A stretch of DNA of 64,000 bases from Pinguiococcus pyrenoidosus. Lineage: Eukaryota > Sar > Pinguiophyceae > Pinguiochrysidales > Pinguiochrysidaceae. This document shows, piece by piece, positions 41,285 through 53,391 of this stretch; positions within the stretch are counted from its first letter, which is position 1; each line of letters starts with the position of its first letter. The position numbers and the translations under genes were made by a program. The notes beneath the pieces are model-generated. The model was not told where the DNA came from and did no database searches. It was given only the letters and a program-made list of their open reading frames with translations. The stretch is from positions 1-64,000 of the forward strand of contig JAAMXY010001026.1 in the NCBI GenBank assembly GCA_019677205.1. The letters run 5' to 3'.

Positions 41285-43449
41285 ATGGCGACAGAGGCGG
41301 AGACCGAGCCCACGAGCGCGCCGCTCGGCAAGCCGGCCGATCTGGTCACCGAGCCCGTGGCGGAGCCAACCATCATGCGGGCGCGCGCGATGTCCTTCGT
41401 CGGGTGCGCATGAACTCCAGGCGCCGACGAGCGCTGCGCTTTGCGCTCCTTGTCTCATCTTTGGCTTCTTCTGCGGCACCGAAAGAGAGAGCCTGCACAT
41501 CCTGCACATGGACTACAATGAAGCGCCCATCATCCACGCGTTTGTACTGCTCGAGAACCAGTTTGATATGGAGGTGCGAGGCCCAGGTTCTCCGCGGATT
41601 TTTTTTCCCGCTGCGCGGCAGTCCTGCACCCTCAGACGTTCTGTGCTCTTTCGTCGCCTCCGCCAGAGCGTGAAAAGGACCCTCCAGACCATTGCGGACA
41701 CGTCACCGAGGTTTCGCAGCACCATTGCGCGCGACGAGAGGCGACACCTCCGCAGATACAATTGGATTCCATGCCCCGAGAAGGAGTCCATTCCAGATCA
41801 GGTCCTGCGCTACGCCCACGTGGGCCTTGACGGTTCCGTGAGGGAGCGTGACCATCCACCCCAGTTGGACATGTCCTTTGAGCGGGATGCGCGCAAGGCG
41901 GAGCGGCACAAAGCTCATTTCGTTGGCAGCATGATGAAGCGGTACGCAGCAGAGTCTCGCCCGCGCAAGGCCGGGCTTTCAGCTTTCCCTTCTTTCCTGT
42001 TCGCTTCGTCTTCGCTTCGTCTTCGTTTCGTCTTCGTCTTCGTTTCGTTTTCGTTTCGTTTCGTTTCGTTTCTCTTCTTCTGCATAGAGACTCACGTACT
42101 TCGCATATTGCACCACCCGAAGGCCCTTTCGGATGGGGAAGCCGCTCTGGGAGGTGTGGGTCATGGCCTACGAGGCGGATCCGGAGCGCCATGAGCTGAT
42201 CTTCCGCTTGTCGCATTCCATCGGCGACGGGATCACCTTGGCCACCGTGCTCCTGTCTGTCGCGGAGTCGGACGGTGCAGCAGAGCCGGCACCGACGCCC
42301 AATCCGCCCCGCGCCGGGCTTTTGTCGCTGATCTGGGGAGGCATCACCGCGGTGTACATTCACATCTGCGCCTTTCTCAAGGTCGCGGCCTTGGTCATGT
42401 ACCGCAACGACTCCCGGAGCGCGGTGCGGCCACCCGGCATTTTTGACCAGAGTCGCCAGGCTGCTCGGCAGTGCGTGGAACTCGCCGAGGCTGCGGGACA
42501 GGAGGTAGCTCCCACATGCCAAGCGCGCGCCCAGCATCCTTTGGCGGATCTCTCATGCTGTCCCACTGCTCTGGGTGCTAGGGCGATTCGCTCCTCGTGC
42601 CTGCTCAAGTCACGCCCTCGCCGTATGGCTTCGCGGAGAAGACGTTTCCTCTGGAGAGGATAAAGGACATCTGCAGTGCGGCTGGACGTCGCACTGGACG
42701 AAAGTACACGGTCAACGACGTCATCCAAGCCGCGCACTACGCCACGGTGCGGAGGTATCTGGAGACGCACGACCCGCCGCAGCGCTCGCTTTTGAGGAAG
42801 ACCACGGGCCTGATCGTGATGAACACCAGGGCATTGGGAGGTACGTTGCTCAAGGCCGTGAAGTTCAACCCGCAGACACGAACGAAGCGAGACAAAGTGA
42901 CGTCCCGCCGCCCCCTTCTTCCTGGCCTTGCGCGCGACCACAGGACTGCAGCAAGGTGGGTTCAGCAGGGATGCCCCGTGGGGAAACGAGATTGGCTACA
43001 TCTTCCTCGACTACCGCCTGAGTGGCTCCACCGACGCGGCCTCCGCGCTGCGCTTGCTGGAGGCAGCTCGGCGCGACATGGCCTTCTTCAAGCGGTCGCC
43101 GGAACCGCACTTCATCGTGATGGTCAACCGGCTCCTGCGAAGGCTCGTCCCGACCGGCACGTTCCTCAACATCAATCGCTTCTTGGTGCGGAAGAATAGT
43201 ATCATCCTCTCCAACCTCCGAGGCCCGCTGTTGCCCTTAAAGTTCGGCGGCAACCCCATCGTGAACGTCAGCAACTGCGTGTCGCCCATGATGCTGAGCT
43301 CGGCGCATTCTTTCTTCAGCTACAACGGCCACCTCACGTACTGCGTGTCGGCGGTCGCGCAAGTGATTTCAGATCCGAATGCTTTTGCGGAGCTCTTCGA
43401 GCAAGAGATCAACCTGCTGCATGACGCAGTTTCCAAGGTTGAAGAGTAG
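41285..43449 (+). CDS. WS/DGAT-type O-acyltransferase
   Basis: Exons 41285-41403, 41486-41573, 41667-41941, 42090-42504, 42582-42840, 42956-43449; 549 aa, all five junctions in phase. The wax ester synthase/diacylglycerol acyltransferase pattern is present: LHILHMDYNEAPIIHAFVLL at the N-terminus, RMGKPLWEVWVMAYE, the active-site region LSHSIGDGIT (HxxxDG, with Ser in place of the first His of HHxxxDG), a membrane-like segment SLIWGGITAVYIHICAFLKV, and the C-terminal half with VIMNTRALGG-like, FLDYRLSG, ILSNLRGPLLPLKFGG and FFSYNGHLTYCVSA. It would esterify acyl-CoA to fatty alcohol or diacylglycerol at the ER or lipid droplets. Intron 3 (42 kb) is a ttcgt-rich repeat. Confidence 0.9.
41993..42072 (+). 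repeat. ttcgtcttcgttt repeats in a WS/DGAT intron
   Basis: Degenerate pyrimidine-rich units (tcgtcttcg, gtttcgttttcg) make up most of the 148-nt intron and provide its polypyrimidine tract. Confidence 0.8.
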
Positions 43450-43509
43450 ACAGAAGATAGATGCGAGCGCTGAGGAAGGGCTGCAAATGGACTGCACATT
43501 GTTTGGTGT

Positions 43510-43637
43510 TTGGGCTCCTTCTCCCTTCCTTCTCCCTTCCTTCTCCCTTCCTTCTCTCTTCCTTCTCCCTTCCTTCTCCCTTCCTTCTCCCTTCTCCCCC
43601 TTAACACCCACACCCACACACACACACACACACACAC
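43510..43637 (+). repeat. (ccttctccctt)n followed by (AC)n microsatellite
   Basis: About eight 11-bp pyrimidine units at 43518-43596 are followed by acaccca and a 25-30 bp AC run at 43608-43638. They lie immediately downstream of the WS/DGAT stop codon. Confidence 0.9.
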
Positions 43638-44147
43638 ACCTCTGAACGAAATACCTTCTCTTAGACAAAGGTGATGAGTCCTCGCCGCCACCTTCTCCCA
43701 GAGGAAGCAGACTTGCTCCATTCACTGGAGCGCGTTTGTCACCAAGCCCGGCAACTGGACGCGACCAAGGATGGCTTAGAAGGACTCTCTGCAACCAAAG
43801 CGCTCGGCTTCCTGTCTAAGACGACGTAGGCCCCCCCCGCCCCCGTCGACCCTTCCGATCGACGAGACGGAAGGGGTCGTGTCTGCCTTGCTGCTCTAGC
43901 TGGGATTGGCAGCCGTTAGACAGTCTCGTGCCGTCCGTGTTGTATTTTCGTATAACAAAGCTTCAGAGTGATCGCGACAAATGTCTATCGCTCCCGAATG
44001 TCAAGCCGTGATTGGCCAGCCGCCGAAAACACCTACGAATGTCACAAGGCAGAAACGCCGCGGCTCTGGCCATTAGCGACGGCCTTCGACGGGGAGAGGG
44101 ACGCCGCTGCAGACGTTGGCAGAGGCGCCTGGGGACACGCGAGGGCC
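43638..44147. other. Intergenic region upstream of the adenylyl cyclase gene
   Basis: About 510 bp with no supported coding sequence. A C-run at 43831-43844 is notable, as is a gaagggtcg-type inverted repeat around 43850-43876 (ccttccgatcgacgagacggaagg). It presumably carries the promoter and 5' UTR of the cyclase. Confidence 0.35.
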
Positions 44148-47100
44148 ATGGCGGACCAGCTGGCCAGTGGCTTGTCCACCACGTTGTTCCGAGGCACAGA
44201 TGGCGTGCGGCCGGCCCAGACCACCACGACCATGGTCAGCTCGAGCAGCTCGGAGCCCAACGGCGCCACAGCGACGACGAGCAGCAATACCGAAGGAGAT
44301 GCCCAGCGACATGGGTGGAGAAGATGGTCAAAGGTCTTCAGATACTTGATGCGCTTCGTGCCCGTCCAGGTGACGTTGAAGCTGTGGAGCGAAAAGGAAA
44401 GGCGGGAGGAAGAGGGGAGTCCACAGCAACCTTACGCGCCGCTCTTCTCGTATTCAGGTGCTGAACGACTTGCACTTTGCCATTGAGTACAAAGGTGGAA
44501 GCCAGCCCGAGGATCGGCTGCCGGTGCTGCACTGTCCGCGGCATCGCACGTTCTTGGCAGCTGTTGGCTTCTTCGACATCAGCGGCTTCACCTCGTGCAG
44601 CGATGCGTTGCTCAAGGAGGAGTACCAGCGCACGCACGCCCAGCTGGAGAACGTGCGGGGCTTGCGAAACAACCGATACGAGCAAATCGAGCGGGACAAG
44701 TATGGCGGCGCGGGGTCGCAGATGCTCACGATCAACCTCAACAAGGTCCTGACGCAGCTCATCGACCTCATCGTGACCTACTACGAAGGCGACATCATCA
44801 AGTTTGCCGGAGACGCGCTGATTGTGGCCTGGCCGGTCGATGAAGGAGACGAGAATGGTCTGGAGAAAGCGGCCCTCCGGGCATGCCTTTGTGCGCAAGA
44901 GGCCGTGGAGGAAGCGGCAATTCGGCTCACCAACTCCGATGACGCGGTGCTCCGTACGCTGGGCCTCAAGGTGGGCGTCGGCGCCAGTCGGGTGCTGGGA
45001 GGCTACGTAGGAGGCGTGAACGACCGCTACGAGTACTTCATCACGGGGGACTACGCTGATCAGGTGGCCAGCGCGGAGAAGGACGCCGGCAAGATTGGCA
45101 ATGGAGAGGTCGTGCTGAGCCCGCGGGTCGCAGAGCTCATCCGGAATCTAGAGACAGAGGAACCTGATCGATACGTCCCTCTGCGGAGCAATTGGAGTGT
45201 GGAGAGTGCCAGCAGCACTGGCCAGACCGATTTCGAGGCGGGCAGATGCACCCGCCTGATGACGGAAGTGCTGGAGTCCGGGAATGAGCGGTTGATTTAC
45301 TTGCGCTATGAAGAGCTGGGCCGCATGGATCGACAGGGAGGAGCGGAGCACGTGCCGCGAGATCGCTACCACGACTTCGCCAGCGTGATGCGAGGCTTCG
45401 TCCCCAAACCCTTGTCTCTGGCGGTCGATCAGGGAAAGCACAGCACGCCTGGGAACGTGCGGACCGTGTCCACTATCTTCATTCATCTCCTGGACCTGAA
45501 GATCCGCGTGTCTGACGACGACGGGGTGCTGGACGAGGCGAACGAAGCCTTGCGGAAAGTGCAGGAGACCGCGTACCACCGTGGCGGCGCGCTGCGGCAA
45601 TTTTGCGTCGATGACAAAGGCACCGTCGCCATAGTGGTGATGGGCCTCCCACCGGCCAAGAACTGTGAGAACAATGCCGCGGCGGCGGTCACCGTCGCGA
45701 TGGACTTGCTAGAGCAAAGACTACCCGTGAGCGTCGGCATCACCACGGGCCCTGCGTACTGCGGCGTCGTGGGCAACTCCAAGCGCTCCGAGTATGCCGT
45801 CGTGGGGCACGTGGTAAACATGAGCGCTCGACTCATGTCCCACGCAAACCGCAACCAGATCCTCGTGGACCAGGATACCATGCGAGCCGCAGAAGCAGTG
45901 ATCTGCTTCGACAAGATAGACGAGATCAATGCAAAGGGCCATCGCGGAAAAGTGGCGGTGTACGAGCCGACCTCGCGCTGCCAAGATGTGTACAAGTCTG
46001 CCAGTGCCCACCTGGACGATTTGTACGGTAGACAGGCGGAACTTTTGGAGCTATTTCAGCGATCAGAGACGGCACAGCGCACGGGCCGCGGCTTTACCTG
46101 CTTCGTGGTGGGCGAGCGGGGCAGCGGAAAGACGTTCTTCTGCCAGCACCTCATGCGGCGGCTGACGACGTCCAATATGCTCCTCTTCTCATCGGCTGGC
46201 GACTCCGCCGAGCAATCGACGTCCTTCTACGCATGGCAGGAGATCCTCATGCTGCTGCTAAATCCCCTGCTGCAGGAGGCCCAACGTACGGACGAGCTGC
46301 TCTTCGGGTCAGAGAACACGGACAAGGACTCCTCCAACCAAGGCAACAGCTCCACGGGACCGACACTCACGGTCCGTGACATCCTGAAGTATCTCTCGAA
46401 ATACGACAGCGAACAAGGGATCACGGCGATTCGGTTGCCGCCCATGCTGCCGTCGCAGCGGAACATCGCATCTGCACCGTCGTCCAGAGCGGATACGCCG
46501 GAGAGGAGTACGCCGGAGGCTTTCTCAGGCTCATCGACGCCCACTTCCGAATCGTACCGTACGCGACCAAGACCCAGACCGCTGGAGCGACGCCCTCAAA
46601 GCCACGCAGAGCTGCGGAGGCCTGACGCGAGAAGCACCGCGTCGTCCTGGTCGCCCAAGCGACGATCATCCCTGTCCAGGACGATGCTGCGGCAGCAGGG
46701 ACACCAGGCGTCGCGGCAGAGTCAGGGCAGCGTGAACACGCTGGGTCTCACGGACGATTCGCACGATGGAGACTTCACAGAAAACATTCCCACGATGCAC
46801 TTCCGGACCAACTTGACGGACACCACTCGCCGACCGCACTACCTGAGTCTACCGTCGTCGGTTAGTCCAATAGGAAGCGCACACGTGAATTTCACGTACT
46901 CGCCGGATCACGCCCACGAGCGCAGCCTCTTCTCCGGCTTCAGCGTGGAGCGGAAGACCACGCTGAGTAGGCTGTTCGAGCCAAGCGGCCAAAGCCTCTC
47001 TCGGAACACGATGACCCAGAAGCCCAGCGTCGAGTATGAGGTCAAGATGATCCAGAGCCGCAGCGATATGATTCCGCTGCTCAACATGATCCGGCCCATC

Positions 47101-49038
47101 GTGGCGTCAGACATCCGCACCACCATGGTGGATGTCGTGATCGAGCGCCAGATTGAGATGCTGGCGGTCATCCTGAAACGTCTGTTTCGGGCTCGTGCCC
47201 ACGAGCACACCGGAGAAGACTTCGGCTACGACCGCTACCGCGCCTTCACTGTGTGGATCGACAACGCCGATCTGCTGGACTACTACTCCTGGTCGCTGCT
47301 GGTCCAGCTGCGAGGGCATCTGCCAGAGATGATTCTCATCTGCAGCCACCGCCCCATGGACCATCGCTCGCAGTACTTCTTCGCCAGAGAGCAGCTGGTG
47401 GCCACGTCGCAGCATCACTATCAGGCCAAGGAGGAAGAGGAGGGCATTCCAAGCCAGGAGCCTCGACGCCTGTCTCACGTGGAGCTCGGACTGATTCCGA
47501 AGGAGACATCCAGGGATGATGTCGGTCGCGTTCACACGCTGGAGATCGGCAACCTGCCCATCCGGAACATCTACGAGTTGGTGCACGGCAACTTCCACGT
47601 GCTCGAGGTGGACAACCAGCTGCTGGAGTTCTTGCACTGGCGCACGCGGGGGAATCCCAAGGAGATCATGGAGACGATGCACGAGCTGAAGGCGAAGGAG
47701 TTCATCGAGGTTGATGAGTACACGGGGCAGGTCGTGATCAAGAAAGTGCTCGAGATGCTGCCGCCCAACCTGGCGGCTTTTGGCATCCAAGAGCGCTTCG
47801 AGGAAATGTCGCTCCAGACGCGCCGCCTCCTGGAGGCCTGTAGCATCCTCGGTGAGAAGATCCGGCCTGACACATTGGCCGCCTTGTACGTGCCCTTCGT
47901 CGCCACCTTGGATGATCCCATCGGACGGCAGGGCGTGCCCAACCGCCGGTCGTCCTCGGATCTGTACTCCATGTCCCGGCGTCTGTCGTTGATCGAGCCG
48001 CCGACGATCCGAAGAGCGCGGCGAGACTCGCTGATGGAGGAAGAGGAAGAAGGAGAGGAGGAGGACGAGGACGAGCCTGAGAGGCACGCGGACTTCCAGC
48101 GCCGACTGCAAGAGCTGGAGGACAACGACTTCCTGAAGCGTGAAAAGGACGCCAACAACAAGCGATTCTACAGATTCGCCGACGCCAAGACATTGCAGGT
48201 CGTCTACAGCATGGTGCTCTACATGGAGAGGCTGAAGCTGCACAAAACCGCGGCCCAGTGGTACTTGGAGCACGGCGAGCGTGTGGAGGAGGAGACCGAC
48301 GAGGAGAGGATGGTGAGGCTGGCCGAGCTGGCAAGGCACTGCCAGCATTGCGAAGAGTATCAAATGGCCTTCCGTAGCCTTGAGACCGCCGCGGAGATGG
48401 CCGTGTTGCTGTCCAGCAGGAGCAATGCCGCGACGTACGTCGACACCATGGACGCCCTGCTGACGTCGGATCACATGGACGCCATCTCCGGACAGGAGCG
48501 GGGATGTCGCGAGGCCAAGCTCTGCTTCCTCCGTGCTCAGATCAGTATGCTGGACAGAGACTGGAGCAGCGCGATATCCGCGCTAGACAACGTCATCGCT
48601 CGGCACAAGAAGCAGCGCCACAAAGCCGCTAGGCTCATTCCCAGTGGCCAAGCGAGGAAGATCCGGCGTTTCCTAGGCCTCGTAGGTTCGCTTTTCCCGA
48701 CTTACTCCAGACACAACCTGTACGACAAGAGGCTGGCCAGTCTAGCACGGCACGCGCATGTCCTCATCAGCAGCATTCAGCGATACCTGCGCGTTAGAGA
48801 GAAGTACGAGGCTGAGCTGCAGTCACAGAACCAGCTGGCGGCCCGAGTCTCCCAGGACCCGTCCGACTTGAACTTCGGCTTCGAGCACGAGCGGCTCAGG
48901 TCCCCGAGGTCAAGAGGTGAGTACTTTCCCGGACAAAGAAAAGCATACCTGCATCAAAGCTTCTCACGAGCCTCGGTACGACTAGGCACCACGTCGATGA
49001 TGGTGGGAGACCTTGCGCAATGGCGGATGTCATACTAG
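44148..49038 (+). CDS. ADCY10: Soluble adenylyl cyclase (ADCY10-like), 1600 aa
   Basis: Exons 44148-44369 and 44458-49038 (88-nt intron, phase 0). Two class III cyclase domains are present. C1 (about residues 105-260) has the metal ligands FFDISGFT and FAGDALIVAWP. C2 (about 335-485) has VSVGITTGPAYCGVVGNSKR, YAVVGHVVNMSARLM, with Leu at its metal position. A STAND/AAA-type NTPase follows, with P-loop VGERGSGKT (about 625), a Ser/Arg-rich insert (about 730-890), and a long helical TPR-like C-terminus. This is the C1-C2-NTPase-TPR layout of bicarbonate-responsive sAC, which makes cAMP in cilia and near organelles. A gtgagt at 48917 could be a donor for a longer C-terminus; the frame is open to 49038. 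Confidence 0.9.
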
Positions 49039-49283
49039 AGACGGATAACTTAGAATGCGAGAGACTAGATAAACCTAGAGCCATAAAGACAATGCTATCA
49101 TAATGGCGTCCTACCGCCGAGGCAAGACGTCGCGACTCGCCAAAACACATGAGACTGACACCAGAGAGTGCACCTTCAAGGCAAAGGAGCGGCTAGCGGA
49201 TTCGCAAGCGCAGCAGAGGGCTTTGTGCGTCGCCACACTTGACGAAGTCGACCAGAGGACGGCAAAGGCGCCAAGCAAAAGCC

Positions 49284-49341
49284 TTCACCTTCACCTTCAC
49301 CTTCACCTTCACCTTCACCTTCACCTTCACCTTCACCTTCG
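49284..49341 (+). repeat. (CACCTT)n hexanucleotide repeat
   Basis: Nine to ten perfect copies of caccttcac-phase hexamers lie in the intergenic region after the cyclase. Confidence 0.95.
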
Positions 49342-49713
49342 CTGCTTCGCATCGTGTCTCCACATGTTCAGCACTCGACCAACGTTGATCCATCGACTAC
49401 GTATGTACATCACTTGACCGATTCGTATGGAATACCACCGATCCTGCGGATAACCGCCACATGTCTCCTCCGCTCTTCACTTCCCCAAGAAGCACCCATG
49501 CTACCACGAGCATCAGGAAGGTCCCGACAAAGTGTCTGATCCGGTTGCTGGACACCGATCAGTGTCGAAACCTCCTGAACAACTTCGACGACGAGCTCGT
49601 TCCCAAGGGCGGAAGGGGAGGCAGGAGCCAACGGACGGTTTCCTTCCGATCAGCTGATTGGCCTGGGAAGCCAGAACATTGCCGCAGAGTCCTGCGTTCT
49701 GCGCCGCCAATGC

Positions 49714-51042
49714 ATGTTTTGGAATTTCTTGAAGCAGTACCGACGAATCGTTGACCAAAAATTGGCGCCTGAAGTGCTGGGGTGGGACATGTGCTCCGAC
49801 AAGTACCTCACGGAGCATCCCTGTGACAAGCCCTACGTGCCCAACGCCAGCGGCCTCTGCGAGCAGACCAGCGAGGCCGCCATCGCCAGCCATGGACCCT
49901 CTCGATACATCTTCATCACGAGCATGACTACACTAGCTGCGGCGTGTGCTGTCAAGGAGCTGCTGCATCTCCGCTGGCTGTGGCGAGAGAAGAAGGGCAG
50001 CAAGGGCTGGCGCAAGTGGCTGGCCATCCCAGCAGTGCAGACGCATCTCTGGACGTTTCTGACGGCGATCGTACTGACGATACAAGGGACAGACTGCATT
50101 GGCCTTGGTGGTCGATTGCCCTACGCTGTTGCCCACTTGCTGCTGGACACATCGACTTTCACGCTGATTGCAGCGTCGGTGCAGGTGCTCCTCAACTGGA
50201 ACCTGTCACTGGTGGAGGCGTCCAAGCGCCATGCGCGCCAGAGGACCATTCGGATAGGAAAGTGGATCTTCCTTGGAGGGCTCTTTGTCGCGCTGACCGT
50301 ATCACCGATCTTGGAGGTCGTCTTCGTGCCCAGCAATGCGGCTTTGGGCGTGTTCAACGGCAGGATCAGCGCCGTGAAGCTGAGCGTCATGGCCGCAGGT
50401 CTTCTGTCCATGGCCGCTTTGCTCTTTCATGCATCTTGGACGATACGAAAGCGGCTCCTATCGGCCAACCAGCTAAAGGGCGTCCCCAGCGTCAGCTTGA
50501 CAACCAAAGTTGTACCCATGCAAGTGAAATCCAGTATGCGGCAGTCCTCAACATCGCAACCTCCGGCGATTCTAGCGTCGAATACAACGACGAATGCGAC
50601 TACTGATGCAACGAAGAAGACCGGAACTCGTTCGACTTTCTCTGGCGTTGGGAGCAGCTCGGCCAGGAGTGTGCCTCGATCGCATCGCAGTGGTCCTCTG
50701 AAGCGCGCTGCGCAGAACGAGGGAGAAGACGAGATGCTTCGGCAGCTCTACAGATACACCTCTGTCCTGATGGCAGTCGCCGTCTTCGCGGGGGTTATCA
50801 TGCTCAACTTTGCCTTTCAGTATGCGGCGCAGTGCTGGGTGTACTACGAGTCGCCGACACGGCAGCAGTGGTATGAGGTCGTCCCCGGCACCCAGGTTTT
50901 GGTTCTTTGTGCGTTCGTCGCGACCATGGGAAGGCGTCCCGTGCTTCGAGGGACGAACTTCGGATCGTCGACCCAGAAGACTAGCGACGTGAGAAGCCTA
51001 ACGAGACCCCGAGGAGGAAAGGTTGATGTTCGATCCTCCTGA
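49714..51042 (+). CDS. Seven-membrane-segment protein, tandem copy 1
   Basis: Open frame of 442 aa from the ATG at 49714; an upstream exon is possible. A Cys-containing N-terminus (MCSDKYLTEHPCDKPYVPNA, with one N-glycosylation sequon NAS) precedes seven hydrophobic segments: IFITSMTTLAAACAV, LWTFLTAIVLTIQ, AHLLLDTSTFTLIAASVQVL, WIFLGGLFVALTV, LSVMAAGLLSMAALLFHA, VLMAVAVFAGVIMLNF and TQVLVLCAFVATMG. A Ser/Thr-rich loop lies between segments 5 and 6. The layout resembles seven-helix receptor or THH1/TOM1-type proteins, but no diagnostic motif was seen. A paralogue lies 600 bp downstream. Confidence 0.7.
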   Translation: MFWNFLKQYRRIVDQKLAPEVLGWDMCSDKYLTEHPCDKPYVPNASGLCEQTSEAAIASHGPSRYIFITSMTTLAAACAVKELLHLRWLWREKKGSKGWRKWLAIPAVQTHLWTFLTAIVLTIQGTDCIGLGGRLPYAVAHLLLDTSTFTLIAASVQVLLNWNLSLVEASKRHARQRTIRIGKWIFLGGLFVALTVSPILEVVFVPSNAALGVFNGRISAVKLSVMAAGLLSMAALLFHASWTIRKRLLSANQLKGVPSVSLTTKVVPMQVKSSMRQSSTSQPPAILASNTTTNATTDATKKTGTRSTFSGVGSSSARSVPRSHRSGPLKRAAQNEGEDEMLRQLYRYTSVLMAVAVFAGVIMLNFAFQYAAQCWVYYESPTRQQWYEVVPGTQVLVLCAFVATMGRRPVLRGTNFGSSTQKTSDVRSLTRPRGGKVDVRSS

Positions 51043-51638
51043 AGGTATGATTATTGGGGAACATAGCTCGGGGCAACAAAGCTCGGAGGAACATAGCTCG
51101 AAAGACTCACAGTCCAGGGAATGTTGCATGGCGAGGGAGTTCGTAGTCCTTTTTCCTCTTTGAGAAAGGTGGATACTGCAGATTTGGATTGAGCCCTGGA
51201 TGAGCAGCGAGACTACAAGTGCCCTCGCGGCAGCGGCGGAGACAGGACCGGGAGGAAAAGTCGAAACGACGAGCTGATCTATCCGTCATCTTTTGCCAGC
51301 ACCATGTCCAACATGAACTCCGCCGCCACATCCACTTGTCCCATCATCTTTCCCTGAAGCGAAGGCTTCAATGCTCGCTACATATCGTGACCAGGGCGTG
51401 GCCAACGATGACGACAAGAGCCCTCTCTCGACAACAAGAGAGCGAAGCAGAAGCAGACACAGAAGGCAAAGAAAGGAACGACGTCGACAGTTATGCTGCC
51501 TGTCAGCTGATCGATTTCGGAAGCAAGAAACGTTGAAGTGGAACGTTCTGCCTCGCGCGCCAACGCACCTCTCCTTCCTTCTGAAGAGGAGTCAATGGCT
51601 TCTTAGCGAGAAAGTGCGTGGAGGCGCCTTGGAGGTCC
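51043..51638. other. Spacer between tandem seven-helix genes
   Basis: About 600 bp, not homologous to the region upstream of copy 1. It starts with a tagctcg-type short repeat (aacatagctcggggcaacaaagctcggaggaacatagctcg, 51059-51099). No gene recognised. Confidence 0.4.
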
Positions 51639-52952
51639 ATGTGCTCCGACAAGTACCTCACGGAGCATCCCTGTGACAAGCCCTACGTGCCCAACGCCAG
51701 CGGCCTCTGCGAGCAGACCAGCGAGGCCGCCATCGCCAGCCATGGACCCTCTCGATACATCTTCATCACGAGCATGACTACACTGGCTGCGGCGTGTGCT
51801 GTCAAGGAGCTGCTGCATCTCCGCTGGCTGTGGCGGGAGAAGAAAGGCAGCAGCAGCAACTGGGCGCAGTGGCTGGCTATCCCAGCAGTGCAGAAGCATC
51901 TCTGGGCTCTTTTGGCGGCGATCCTTCTGACAATACATGGGACGGACTGCATGGGCCTTGGCGGCCGATTGCCGTACGGTCTGGTTCACCTGCTGCTGGA
52001 TATGACTACGTTCGCGCTGATTGCCTCCGGAGTGCAGGTGCTCCTCAACTGGAACCTGTCACTGGTGGAGGCGTCCAAGCGCCATGCGCGCCAGAGGACC
52101 ATCTGGATAGGAAAGTGGATCTTCCTTGGAGGGCTCTTTGTCGCGCTGAGTGTATCACCGATCTTAGAGGTCGTCTTCGTGCCCAGCAATGCGGCTTTGG
52201 GCGTGTTCAACGGCAGGATCAGTGCGGTGAAGCTGAGCGTCATGGCCGCAGGTCTTCTGTCCATGGCCGCTTTGCTCTTTCATGCATCTTGGACGATACG
52301 AAAGCGGCTCCTATCGGCCAACCAGCTAAAGGGCGTTCCCAGCGCCGGTTCGATGCCCAAAGTGACTCCCATCCAAGTCAAAGTTAGCAAGCGGCACTCG
52401 TTGACGTTGGAACCTCCGGGGACTCCAACGGCGAGAACAAGTACGCATGAGAATACGAAGCCCACGAAGAAGCCGGAAAGTCCTTCGGACGTTTCTTGCG
52501 TGGAGGGCAGCTCGGCCTCCAGCTTACCCCGGCCCCGTCGCAGTGGCCCCATGAAGACGGCGGGACCGAAGGAGTCAGAAGACGAGATGCTTCGGCAGCT
52601 CCGCAGATATACCTACGTGCTGATGACTGTCGCCGTCGTTGCGGCGATCCTCATGATCGAGTTTGCGGTTCGCTTCGCGACGGAGTGCTGGGTGTACTAT
52701 GAGTCCCCGACGAGGCGGCAGTGGTTTGAGATCGTCCCCGGCACCCAGGTCCTGATTCTGTGCGCTTTCGTCGCGACCATGGGAAGGCGTCCCGTGCTTC
52801 GAGCGCCTAAATCCGCAACGCCGACCCAGAGGAAGAGCGACCTGAGGCTCCTGGCGCAGACCCAAGTGCGGAGGGCGACGGTTCAAGCGGCTCTTCTGCA
52901 AACATCTGGGCCCATCACACCGAGGGATGCGGTCGGGAGAGAGAGTGCTTAG
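51639..52952 (+). CDS. Seven-membrane-segment protein, tandem copy 2
   Basis: 437 aa from the ATG at 51639, the exact point where similarity to copy 1 begins. The first 190 bp differ from copy 1 at only a handful of sites. The second and third membrane segments diverge (ALLAAILLTIHGTDCMG, LLLDMTTFALIASGVQVL). Segments 4-5 are again almost identical at DNA level, and the cytosolic loop and C-terminus diverge. Same topology as copy 1; function unrecognised. It may have a non-homologous upstream exon. Confidence 0.7.
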   Translation: MCSDKYLTEHPCDKPYVPNASGLCEQTSEAAIASHGPSRYIFITSMTTLAAACAVKELLHLRWLWREKKGSSSNWAQWLAIPAVQKHLWALLAAILLTIHGTDCMGLGGRLPYGLVHLLLDMTTFALIASGVQVLLNWNLSLVEASKRHARQRTIWIGKWIFLGGLFVALSVSPILEVVFVPSNAALGVFNGRISAVKLSVMAAGLLSMAALLFHASWTIRKRLLSANQLKGVPSAGSMPKVTPIQVKVSKRHSLTLEPPGTPTARTSTHENTKPTKKPESPSDVSCVEGSSASSLPRPRRSGPMKTAGPKESEDEMLRQLRRYTYVLMTVAVVAAILMIEFAVRFATECWVYYESPTRRQWFEIVPGTQVLILCAFVATMGRRPVLRAPKSATPTQRKSDLRLLAQTQVRRATVQAALLQTSGPITPRDAVGRESA

Positions 52953-53391
52953 GGTTCGTCCGTCATTGCCGTGTCAGCAACAACGGAGCCAGCCGTGCTT
53001 GTGGAGAGGCTAGCTGGAAGGCAGCATTTGCGTGTGATCGCGACAGCCGCAAGGCAGCATGGAAAGGAGGAAAGAAAGGCAGACATCGAGAGTGAAAGTG
53101 GTCCTCCACTTCATCCATTCCTGCCGTGTCTCACAAGCTGCTCAAACCCCCCTCCTCAACGCCACAACTCCTCGACGCCTCAGCTGCCCACCTCCTCTTC
53201 GACCACAGACATTGACCCCTGCTCCAACCCCCACCATGCCAGAAAACACTCCCAAAGCGCCACACGCGCGCTCGCAGGTCCCGGCCCGGACCAGCCGGAC
53301 TTGTCATGGTGGTCCGCAACTTTCGGAGCAGTCCGGCTTCCTTCCCGTTCAAACGCCGGGCTTTGGGCTTTGGTCTCGCGCCGCCGCCGCC

